Source of the DNA: Geomonas ferrireducens
Lineage (GTDB): Bacteria > Desulfobacterota > Desulfuromonadia > Geobacterales > Geobacteraceae
Reading direction: 5' to 3'
Assembly: GCF_004917065.1 (NCBI RefSeq)
Contig: NZ_SSYA01000001.1
Span: forward strand, 1,072,550-1,136,549
Length of the DNA: 64,000 bases
The position numbers were made by a program, and so were the translations under genes. The stretch's first letter is position 1. The number at the start of each line of letters is the position of its first letter. Positions 57,717 through 64,000 of this stretch are shown here, piece by piece. Under the pieces are notes generated by a model that had not been told where the DNA came from, did no database searches, and saw nothing but the letters and a program-made list of their open reading frames with translations.

Positions 57717-58304
57717 CTACTTCCCTTTCTTCAGGTCGAACAGGATCAGCTTGGCGATCGCCTTCAGCGTCTCGAAGACCCCTTCGCCGGTGGTGGCGCA
57801 GGCCTCGAATTCGGGCACGCCGGTCGGGTTCAACTCGCGGCGCAGTTCCTCGACGCTCACCACGTTCGGGAGGTCGCGCTTGTTGTACTGGACCACGTAG
57901 GGGATCTTGTCGAGATCGTACCCCTGCTCGATCAGGTTGATGCGCAGGTTCTCAACGCTCTCGATGTTGGCGTCCATCCTCTCTTCCTGTGAATCGGCCA
58001 CGAACACCACGCCGTCCACACCCTTCAGGATCAGCTTTCTCGACGCGTCGTAGAAGACCTGCCCGGGGACGGTGTACAGATGGAAGCGGGTTTTGAAACC
58101 GCGGATCTCGCCCAGGGCGAGGGGAAGAAAATCGAAGAAAAGGGTGCGTTCAGTCTCGGTCGCAAGGCTGATCATCTTCCCTTTCGCGTCGGCGGCGGTC
58201 TTCTGGTAGACGTACTGCAGGTTCGTCGTCTTGCCGCAGAGACCCGGGCCGTAGTAGACGATCTTGCAGTTGATTTCTCGAGAAGCGTAGTTGATGAAAG
58301 ACAT
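57717..58304 (-). CDS. mglA: Ras-like GTPase MglA
   Basis: A 195-residue small GTPase. [10 protein letters not shown] is the P-loop (about residues 19-28), TVPGQ the G3 motif, in which TVPGQV replaces the usual DxxG as in Myxococcus MglA, and YNKRD the G4 motif. It sets polarity and switches motility machinery in Myxococcus; here it may control twitching or gliding. It lies 26 bases downstream of the roadblock gene that probably encodes its activator. Confidence 0.93.
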   Translation of the reverse strand: MSFINYASREINCKIVYYGPGLCGKTTNLQYVYQKTAADAKGKMISLATETERTLFFDFLPLALGEIRGFKTRFHLYTVPGQVFYDASRKLILKGVDGVVFVADSQEERMDANIESVENLRINLIEQGYDLDKIPYVVQYNKRDLPNVVSVEELRRELNPTGVPEFEACATTGEGVFETLKAIAKLILFDLKKGK

Positions 58305-58330
58305 CCGGCTTTACCTCTTATAGTTACTAC

Positions 58331-58822
58331 CTAGCTAAACAGGTTGTCGATATCGTCGTCGGTGATCTCCGCGAAGGGGAACTCGCTGTCACCGCTCTTC
58401 TCCTTCTCCTCGCTCTTCTCCAAAAGCTTGGTGAAGATAGAGGTCAGTTCCTCCGACGCCTTCTTCACCCTCAGCCTGACGAGCCCCAGCGATGATCTGG
58501 TATCGAAAAGCACCACCAGGATCACCCTTCCCGCCACGATGGAGATGTGCAGGTTGTCCTTCTCACCCTCGTGGAAGAGGATGGAGAACTCCTTCTCGCC
58601 GATCAGTTTCGCGAGGCCGCCCGTCGCCGCGATGTTGCCTGCGGTGAGCGAAGCGAGCGAGGTAGTGTCGAAGCGCTCGGTCTCACCGCAGCCGGTAATC
58701 AACTGGCCGTTCTTGTCGACCAGGAAGATGACTTTGGCATTGGCTTCGCGCAGCAACTTATCCAGCACGACGTTTATCTGTTTGAATTCCTCATCGTACA
58801 TAATCAACTGAGGATTCGACAT
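58331..58822 (-). CDS. mglB: Roadblock/LC7 protein, MglB-type GTPase-activating partner of MglA
   Basis: A 163-residue roadblock-fold protein: LDKLLREANAKVIFLVDKNG and the following LITGCGETERFDTTSLASLT are typical of the family, and the C-terminus is an acidic helix (LLEKSEEKEKSGDSEFP). MglB dimers stimulate GTP hydrolysis by MglA. It is immediately upstream of mglA on the same strand, the same order as in Myxococcus. Confidence 0.9.
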   Translation of the reverse strand: MSNPQLIMYDEEFKQINVVLDKLLREANAKVIFLVDKNGQLITGCGETERFDTTSLASLTAGNIAATGGLAKLIGEKEFSILFHEGEKDNLHISIVAGRVILVVLFDTRSSLGLVRLRVKKASEELTSIFTKLLEKSEEKEKSGDSEFPFAEITDDDIDNLFS

Positions 58823-58917
58823 GAATGGCTCCTTGGGCAGGTACTGTTGATGCGAAGCTTATCTATAACAGAAGCGTTCAGCCATTTCAAGGTAATTGCC
58901 TTAGCGATAACCGCCCC

Positions 58918-60327
58918 TTACACGCTCGCTATACCTTTCGCCGCGTCCAGAAGCAGCGCCACCTTGGCGGGATCACCCGCCTCACTGTAGAGCCTAAGCA
59001 CCGGCTCGGTCCCCGAAGGACGGATGAGCAGCCAGGCGCCGTCCTCGAAGATGAACTTGAAACCGTCGCTGAAATTGCGCCCTGCCACGTCGAAACCGGC
59101 GATCTTGGTGATCTCTCCCGTCTGCATCTTCTGCAGCAGCGCCTTCTTCGCATCGGCCTCGATCGGTAGATCGATGCGCGAGTAGTGGAAGTGACCGATC
59201 TCGTTCATCGTCTCCTCTAGGAGCGCACGCAGCCCCTTGCCGCTCATCGCCATCGCCTCGAGCAGCAAAAGCGCCATCAGGATGCCGTCACGCTCCGGTA
59301 TGTGCCCTTTCACGCCGAGGCCGCCGGACTCCTCGCCCCCCATCAGGATGTCGTTGTCGAGCATCATCTCGCAGATGTGCTTGAAACCGATCTGGGTTTC
59401 GAAAAGCTTCAGGTCGTACTTCCGGGCCAAAAGGTCGATCATCTGCGTCGTGGATACTGTCTTCACCACGCCGCCGCGCAGCCCTTTCCTCTCGTAGAGG
59501 TGGCGCAGCAAAACGGTGAAGATGCGGTGCGACGAGAAGAATTCCCCGGTCTCGTCGACGGCGCCGATCCGGTCCGCGTCGCCGTCCAGCGCGAGGCCGA
59601 CCTGGAAGGCGCCTCCCTGTACCAGCGCGGCCAGTTCGCCCAGGTGCTCGGCGATCGGTTCGGGGGGGTGTCCACCGAAGGAGGGGTTCTCGATGCCGTG
59701 GATTTCTTCAACGCCCGGAACGAGGGTGGGGAGCACGCCGCATCCCGCGCCGAACATGGGGTCTACTACGGCCTTGATGCCGGAGGAGCGGATCAGTTCC
59801 AGGTCGACGTAGCGCCCGAGCTGGACCAGGTAGGGGGCGACGGCATCGAACTGCTGCACCTGCCCCGCAGCCAGCGCCTCGGCAAGCGTCGTTGCCTGCA
59901 CCGGGCGCGCCGCGGCGATGTTTTCCGCAACCATCTGTTCCAGGACCTTGGTGGTCGAGGGGCGCGCGGAGCCGCCGAACGACTCTTTAACCTTGAAGCC
60001 GTTGTAACGTGGGGGATTGTGGCTCGCCGTGATCATCACCCCTACGCCGGCTTTTTTCTCGTGCACGGCCCAGGAAAGGGCGGGGGTCGGCGTGTAGCCT
60101 TGGGCAAGCCAGGTCTTGATGCCGTTGCCGGCGGCTATCGCCGCGACGCGCTCGGCAAATTCCCTGGAGAGAAAACGGCGGTCGTAGCCGATCACCAGCC
60201 CCTTCTCGGCAAGCCCCTCCCGGTGCATGTAGTCCATGGTAGCCTGCGCCACCAGCGACAGGTTTTCGAAGGTGAAGGTATCCGCGATGACGCCGCGCCA
60301 ACCGTCAGTGCCGAATTGTATCTGCAA
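58918..60327 (-). CDS. Phosphoglucomutase/phosphomannomutase-family enzyme
   Basis: A 469-residue alpha-D-phosphohexomutase. ITASHNPPRYNG has the Ser that carries the phosphate, DGDADRIGAVDE binds the metal ion, and GGEESGGLGVKGHIPERDG is the sugar-binding loop; RPSGTEPVLRLY is the phosphate-binding loop of domain 4. All four domains are intact. Whether it acts on glucose, mannose or glucosamine phosphates is not clear; it is distinct from GlmM in length and loop. It stands alone, upstream of mglBA. Confidence 0.92.
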   Translation of the reverse strand: MQIQFGTDGWRGVIADTFTFENLSLVAQATMDYMHREGLAEKGLVIGYDRRFLSREFAERVAAIAAGNGIKTWLAQGYTPTPALSWAVHEKKAGVGVMITASHNPPRYNGFKVKESFGGSARPSTTKVLEQMVAENIAAARPVQATTLAEALAAGQVQQFDAVAPYLVQLGRYVDLELIRSSGIKAVVDPMFGAGCGVLPTLVPGVEEIHGIENPSFGGHPPEPIAEHLGELAALVQGGAFQVGLALDGDADRIGAVDETGEFFSSHRIFTVLLRHLYERKGLRGGVVKTVSTTQMIDLLARKYDLKLFETQIGFKHICEMMLDNDILMGGEESGGLGVKGHIPERDGILMALLLLEAMAMSGKGLRALLEETMNEIGHFHYSRIDLPIEADAKKALLQKMQTGEITKIAGFDVAGRNFSDGFKFIFEDGAWLLIRPSGTEPVLRLYSEAGDPAKVALLLDAAKGIASV

Positions 60328-60485
60328 GAGAATCCTCCCTTTATATTAATGACTGCGCATTTTCCATGGCGCCACCCGATCTGTCAACCTTTAACTTGTT
60401 TTAATCCGCCGGGAAGGGTTGACCGGCGCCGGTTATTGGCTTATAAGGATGCCACCATTTTTCAATCCCAGAGGAGGTACGAAAC

Positions 60486-61067
60486 ATGCTGAAGAGATTC
60501 ATACATGCGTTGGTGCTCGGGCTCTTTCTCGCCGGCGGTGCCATGGCAGCTGAAGCGAAGAACCCAGTAGTGCTCATCGAGACCAACCAGGGGAACGTGA
60601 AGGTCGAGCTGTTCCAGAAAGAGGCGCCGATCTCCGTCAAGAACTTCCTCGACTACGCAAGGAGCGGCTTCTACAAGGGGACCATCTTCCACCGCGTCAT
60701 CCCCGGGTTCATGATCCAGGGGGGCGGCTTCACCCAGGACCTCGAGCAGAAGCAGACCAAGGCGCCGATCAAGAATGAGGCCGCCAACGGGCTGAAGAAC
60801 GAGCGCGGCACCCTCGCCATGGCGCGCACCAACGTGGTCGATTCGGCCACCGCACAGTTCTTCATCAACGTGGTGAACAACGACTTCCTGAACCACCGCC
60901 CCATGGCCGGCCCGATGGGTTACGGCTACGCCGTCTTCGGCAAGGTCGTCGAGGGGATGGACGTAGTCGACAAGATCGCCGCGACGAGGACCGGAATCGG
61001 TTCGAACGGCATGCCGGACGTCCCGGTGCAGCCGATGGTGATCAAAGAGATCAAGCTGCTCAAGTAA
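60486..61067 (+). CDS. Periplasmic cyclophilin-type peptidyl-prolyl isomerase
   Basis: A 193-residue protein with a Sec signal peptide ([20 protein letters not shown]). The cyclophilin fold is complete: [16 protein letters not shown] with the catalytic Arg, [20 protein letters not shown] and [14 protein letters not shown]. Length matches PpiA. AGAGGAGG lies 8 bases upstream of the ATG. It is the third exported prolyl isomerase in the window, after the two parvulins near 1-3 kb. It converges with the ResB gene across a shared terminator. Confidence 0.94.
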   Translation: MLKRFIHALVLGLFLAGGAMAAEAKNPVVLIETNQGNVKVELFQKEAPISVKNFLDYARSGFYKGTIFHRVIPGFMIQGGGFTQDLEQKQTKAPIKNEAANGLKNERGTLAMARTNVVDSATAQFFINVVNNDFLNHRPMAGPMGYGYAVFGKVVEGMDVVDKIAATRTGIGSNGMPDVPVQPMVIKEIKLLK

Positions 61068-61071
61068 ATCA

Positions 61072-61097
61072 AAAGGGGCGCCGCAAGGCGCCCCTTT
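61072..61097. terminator. Bidirectional terminator
   Basis: AAAGGGGCGCC and GGCGCCCCTTT form an 11-bp perfect stem around GCAA, between the cyclophilin gene and the converging ResB gene. Confidence 0.75.
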
Positions 61098-61102
61098 CCG
61101 TT

Positions 61103-61780
61103 TCATCTCCCCCTGCGCTGCGCGAGCAGCATCAAGTTCCCCACGGTAAAGAGCAAAGCCCCCACGAACGCGGCCAGCGCCCCGGGCTCCCGGTGCACCT
61201 CAAAGAGCGCCACCGGCACAGGGCTCAGCGCCACGTCCTTTATGTAGATGCCGTACCCCTTGTGGAAAAGGGGGTGATTCGGTTGCACGCCGTGCACCCC
61301 GTCCGCCGTCCGCAGGTCGGCGCGGTAGCCGCTCATCATCCCCATCGGCCCGACGTCGCCGGTGATCCGCTCGACCACGACCCGCTCGCCGTCCGGGAAT
61401 CCGAAGGAATCCCCCTGGGGGAGCTGCAGTTGTTGCTTGAAACCGCCGTAGGCGGAGAGCAGGTGGGCGAGGACGATGAGCAGGAAGCCCGCGTGCATGA
61501 GGTGCGGCGCCACGCTGCGTCCCTTTTTCCTGAGGGCGTCGATGGAGCAGACGAGCGCATTCACGAAAAGGACCGCGATGCAGGCGATGCAGAGCCAGAG
61601 CCACCAGGAGTAGCCAAGCGGAGCCCTCTGCAGCCAGAAAAGAAGCGGCATGTCGTTCAACCCGCCCCCCTCGGAGCTGGCCTTCGAGAAGGAGCCTATG
61701 GCCAGCGTGACCATGACGCCGGTCATGAGCCAGAGGCCTAAGTTCAGCGAGCAGAAAGTGGCGTAGAGTTTTTTCAGCAA
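61103..61780 (-). CDS. Short ResB-like cytochrome c assembly protein
   Basis: A 225-residue membrane protein with three to four helices: LNLGLWLMTGVMVTLAIGSF near the N-terminus, WLWLCIACIAVLFVNALVCS, LMHAGFLLIVLAHLLSAYGG and a C-terminal helix. ResB in system II holds heme during attachment to apocytochromes c; the common length is 450-600 residues, so this is a short version. Its partner CcsA is encoded just upstream, on the same strand, with a 9-bp tandem array between them. Confidence 0.8.
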   Translation of the reverse strand: MLKKLYATFCSLNLGLWLMTGVMVTLAIGSFSKASSEGGGLNDMPLLFWLQRAPLGYSWWLWLCIACIAVLFVNALVCSIDALRKKGRSVAPHLMHAGFLLIVLAHLLSAYGGFKQQLQLPQGDSFGFPDGERVVVERITGDVGPMGMMSGYRADLRTADGVHGVQPNHPLFHKGYGIYIKDVALSPVPVALFEVHREPGALAAFVGALLFTVGNLMLLAQRRGR

Positions 61781-61793
61781 GGGTGTTCCTCTT

Positions 61794-61855
61794 TTGTCTG
61801 ACCAGTCAGACCCGTCGGACTAGTCAGACCGGTCCGACTGGTCCGACCGTCCGAC
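61794..61855. repeat. Tandem array of seven 9-bp units related to CAGTCGGAC/TGGTCCGAC
   Basis: TTGTCTGAC, CAGTCAGAC, CCGTCGGAC, TAGTCAGAC, CGGTCCGAC, TGGTCCGAC and the incomplete CGTCCGAC. The first half has units in one orientation and the second half their complement, so the array can fold back on itself. It abuts the stop codon of the CcsA-like gene and lies before the ResB-like gene. Confidence 0.88.
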
Positions 61856-62572
61856 TTAAAAGCTGTGCGAGCTCCGCATGAGCATGCTGACGCCGAGGTA
61901 GGTGAAGAGCGTGATGGCGAAGCCCAGGATCCCGAGCCAGGCGAAAGCACGCTCCCACGCCGGTCCCTTCAGGCGCAGGTGCAGGTAGAGCGAGTAGAAC
62001 ATCCAGAGAATCGAGGTCCAGAGCTCCTTCGCGGTCCAGAGCCAGTAGGTGCCCCAGGCGTAATACCCCCAGATGCCGCCGCAGACCATGGAGAGCGAGA
62101 AAAAGCTGTAACCGACCAGCGCCGCCCGATACTGCAGATCGAGCGCAGGCCTCCCCGCGCCGCGCAGAAACAGCCCCCCAAGCAGCGCCGCTATGCCGAA
62201 CAGGGCATAGGCGAAGAAGGCGAGCGCCACGTGCAGCTCGAACCAGTAGGTGTCAAGGACGGGGGGAAGCGGCATGTTCAGGGTCGGGAAGGGAAGCGCC
62301 AGTACGGCAAAGAGCGCCGCGAGCCCCCCGCATCCCCAGCAAAACCAGCGCACGCCGGAGAGCCGGCGGTCGTAGATGAAGGGGAGCGCCATGAGGCCGA
62401 TCGAGCCGGAGAAGAAGGCGAGGGTATCCTGCGGCCCGATGAGCGGCAGACGCCCCAGCGCCACGCCGCGCGAGGCAAGGTAGGCGAGGCTGCAGGCAAG
62501 CGCCGCCACGAAAACCGGGCGTCGGACCGACGCGGCGAACAAAAGGGCCGATGCGATGAGAAGCGGTTTCAT
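61856..62572 (-). CDS. CcsA/ResC-type cytochrome c assembly protein
   Basis: A 238-residue membrane protein with about seven or eight helices. GYYAWGTYWLWTAKELWTSI is the Trp-rich periplasmic motif (usual form WGxYWxWDPKE) that handles heme; His residues flank it in LHVALAFFAYALFG and YLHLRLKGPAWE. With the ResB-like protein it forms a system II heme lyase. The ATG overlaps the def stop by one base (TAATG). Loss of the Asp of the DPKE form to Thr-Ala is noted. Confidence 0.9.
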   Translation of the reverse strand: MKPLLIASALLFAASVRRPVFVAALACSLAYLASRGVALGRLPLIGPQDTLAFFSGSIGLMALPFIYDRRLSGVRWFCWGCGGLAALFAVLALPFPTLNMPLPPVLDTYWFELHVALAFFAYALFGIAALLGGLFLRGAGRPALDLQYRAALVGYSFFSLSMVCGGIWGYYAWGTYWLWTAKELWTSILWMFYSLYLHLRLKGPAWERAFAWLGILGFAITLFTYLGVSMLMRSSHSF

Positions 62573-63078
62573 TATTTGTAGTTCTTGCGCCTGAACAGGC
62601 CGGTCTTCAGCGAGGCGATACGGTCCAGGAACAAAAAGCCGTCCAGGTGATCCATCTCGTGCTGGATGGCGACCGCCTCGAAACCGGAGGCGTCGAACTC
62701 GCGCACGTTGCCGTCAGGTTCGGTGAAGCGCAAGGTGAGCTCGGTGGCGCGCTCTACGTCGCCGGTGTAGTCCGGGACGCTCATGCACCCTTCCCTCATC
62801 ACGGCGGCGCCGCTTTTCGCGACGATCTCCGGGTTGATCATCAGCAACAGGCCGTGGTTGTTCTCCTTGCCGTGCCGGTTCTTGGAGACGTCGATCACGC
62901 AGACCCGCATCGACACGCCGATCTGCGGCGCGGCGACGCCGACCGAACCGGGTCCGGCGTGCATGGTGTCCACCAGGTCTTCGATGAGTTTTTTGACCTC
63001 ATCGTCTATGGCCTGCACCGGGGCGCAGACCTGCTTCAGAATGGGATCGGGGTAGGTAACTATCTCTTTGACTGCCAT
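62572..63078 (-). CDS. def: Peptide deformylase
   Basis: A 168-residue metalloenzyme that removes the formyl group from nascent proteins. All three motifs are present: SVGVAAPQIG (motif I, with Ser in place of the first Gly), EGCMSVP (motif II; Cys metal ligand, Met for the usual Leu) and QHEMDHLDG (motif III, His ligands and catalytic Glu). It is within a probable operon gcvR-like, def, ccsA, resB. Its stop codon overlaps the start of ccsA. Confidence 0.96.
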   Translation of the reverse strand: MAVKEIVTYPDPILKQVCAPVQAIDDEVKKLIEDLVDTMHAGPGSVGVAAPQIGVSMRVCVIDVSKNRHGKENNHGLLLMINPEIVAKSGAAVMREGCMSVPDYTGDVERATELTLRFTEPDGNVREFDASGFEAVAIQHEMDHLDGFLFLDRIASLKTGLFRRKNYK

Positions 63079-63085
63079 ATAAAGA

Positions 63086-63652
63086 TCAGAGGGAGACCGG
63101 TGTTATGAGACGGACCGAGATCTCTACGCTCAACTCCTTTTTCAGTTTTTCCAGGAGGGCGGACGCATCCTCCACCGTGAGCCCCTGCGGGAGCGCGGCC
63201 TCGAGCACGAGCACGTAGACCGGGTCGGTGGGCTTGCCGATCAGCTTCGTGTTGAGGTCGGTGATGCTCACGCCACGGTCGGCAAGTTCACGGGTGACGC
63301 GGTAGACGATGCCCGTCTTGTCCGAGCCGTAGACCGAGATGAGGCAGAGCTCCCCTTCCGGCCCCTGGTAGCAGACCTCGTCATCCTTCAGCGCGCGGAC
63401 GAAGGCGGAAAGGCCGGTCCCCGCGGTCTTGAGGGCGAACTCCTCCTCGAGCTTCTTCTTGGAGAAGGGCTTCTCGTGGGCGACGATCAGGATCATGGCA
63501 AACTCGCCCCCCAGCATGGTGCAGCTGGAGTCCTCGACGTTGCAGCCGAGTTTGTACAACACCTCGGAGGTGTCCGCCACGATGCCGGTGCGGTCCTTGC
63601 CGATGATGGTGATGGCGAAATGAGCCAGGTTGGGCTTGCGACAAAGGTTCAT
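63086..63652 (-). CDS. GcvR-like protein with two ACT domains
   Basis: A 188-residue regulator composed of two ACT domains: FAITIIGKDRTGIVADTSEV, LYKLGCNVEDSSCTMLGGEF in the first and LISVYGSDKTGIVYRVTREL in the second. GcvR represses glycine cleavage genes by sequestering GcvA in E. coli; here the regulatory partner is unknown, and related proteins are also called ACT-domain or UPF-type. AAGGAGG precedes the ATG. It lies 7 bases upstream of def. Confidence 0.85.
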   Translation of the reverse strand: MNLCRKPNLAHFAITIIGKDRTGIVADTSEVLYKLGCNVEDSSCTMLGGEFAMILIVAHEKPFSKKKLEEEFALKTAGTGLSAFVRALKDDEVCYQGPEGELCLISVYGSDKTGIVYRVTRELADRGVSITDLNTKLIGKPTDPVYVLVLEAALPQGLTVEDASALLEKLKKELSVEISVRLITPVSL

Positions 63653-63699
63653 TGGGCCTCCTTGTTAGGGGGACAGGCACCTGCGGAGCCGGCCCCCTG

Positions 63700-64000
63700 C
63701 TAGATCTTGTTGATGAAAACTTCGCGGGGCTTGCTGGTGCCGTCGGAGGGGCCGATCACCCCTTCCTGCTCCATCTTCTCGATGATGCGGGCGGCGCGGT
63801 TGTAGCCGATCCTCAGGCGGCGCTGGATCATGGAGATCGAGGCCTGCTTCGCCTCAGCCACCAGGGCCAGGGCGTCGTCGTAGCGCTCGTCCACCTCTTC
63901 CTCCTCGTCGCCCGCTCCCTTCTCGTCGGAGGCCTTCATCTCGAGGATCGACTTCTCGTAGACCGGCTTTCCCTGCTTCTTCAGGAACTCGACCACGCGC
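63700..64000 (-). CDS. ftsK: DNA translocase FtsK, C-terminal end (5-prime part outside window)
   Basis: The last 99 residues of a longer protein whose frame runs off the right edge. RRLRIGYNRAARIIEKMEQE, followed by a Gly-Pro-rich segment, is the winged-helix gamma domain of FtsK/SpoIIIE, which reads oriented DNA sequences (KOPS) during chromosome segregation. An acidic segment (DEEEEVDERY) links it to the motor domain, not visible here. It ends 47 bases before the GcvR-like gene start. Confidence 0.93.
   Translation of the reverse strand, partial: RVVEFLKKQGKPVYEKSILEMKASDEKGAGDEEEEVDERYDDALALVAEAKQASISMIQRRLRIGYNRAARIIEKMEQEGVIGPSDGTSKPREVFINKI

Overview
The window looks like chromosomal sequence of a deltaproteobacterium of the Geobacteraceae (Geobacter, Geomonas or Citrifermentans type). 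Reasons: high GC with strong GC bias at third codon positions; a complete complex I operon with a fused NuoBCD subunit; an F1 ATPase operon with both b and b-prime subunits and parAB upstream; multi-heme c-type cytochrome proteins and ResB/CcsA-type cytochrome assembly genes; many signalling proteins (HD-GYP, PilZ, MshEN, HDOD, chemotaxis); and a probable selenocysteine-containing peroxiredoxin. This is inferred from gene content, not from a database comparison. No tRNA, rRNA, CRISPR array, insertion sequence or prophage gene was seen.

Layout. 1-3.2 kb: the 3-prime end of mfd, then two exported parvulin-type chaperones. 3.2-9.9 kb: a mixed block with a DnaJ-type co-chaperone divergent from an FAD oxidoreductase, an M50-like membrane peptidase, a peroxiredoxin with an in-frame TGA at its catalytic residue, a PagL-like outer-membrane protein, a Gre-like factor that appears to start at ATT, and an orphan MshEN protein. 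10.0-24.7 kb: the nuo operon (A, BCD, E, F, G, H, an ankyrin-repeat gene, I, J, K, L, M, N), tightly packed except for gaps that hold strong hairpins and GC-rich repeats. 24.8-33 kb: HD-GYP protein, obg-rpmA-rplU, Rieske protein, DMT transporter, prfC, PilZ protein, TatD nuclease and a ferritin-like protein. 33-41 kb: a lytic transglycosylase and sigma-54 response regulator, then a chemotaxis-like operon cheW-cheA-cheR-HDOD-cheB. 41-45 kb: transporters and a membrane-anchored aspartic protease. 45-51 kb: atpX-F-H-A-G-D-C on the minus strand. 51-53 kb: parA-parB. 53-64 kb: a triheme cytochrome, a heme-PAS sensor, an RRM protein, uvrC, an mglA/mglB pair, a phosphohexomutase, a cyclophilin, ResB/CcsA, peptide deformylase, an ACT-domain regulator and the 3-prime end of ftsK.

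How the genes fit together. Complex I and ATP synthase form the energy core. The cytochrome, Rieske, ResB/CcsA and heme-sensor genes fit an anaerobic respiratory lifestyle. The che, mgl, HD-GYP, PilZ and MshEN genes indicate control of surface behaviour and c-di-GMP signalling. The most noteworthy items are the selenocysteine peroxiredoxin with a plausible downstream SECIS hairpin, the ATT start, the ankyrin gene inside the nuo operon, three related 9-bp tandem arrays in intergenic gaps, and two palindromes of Crp/Fnr type upstream of the triheme cytochrome and the atp operon.
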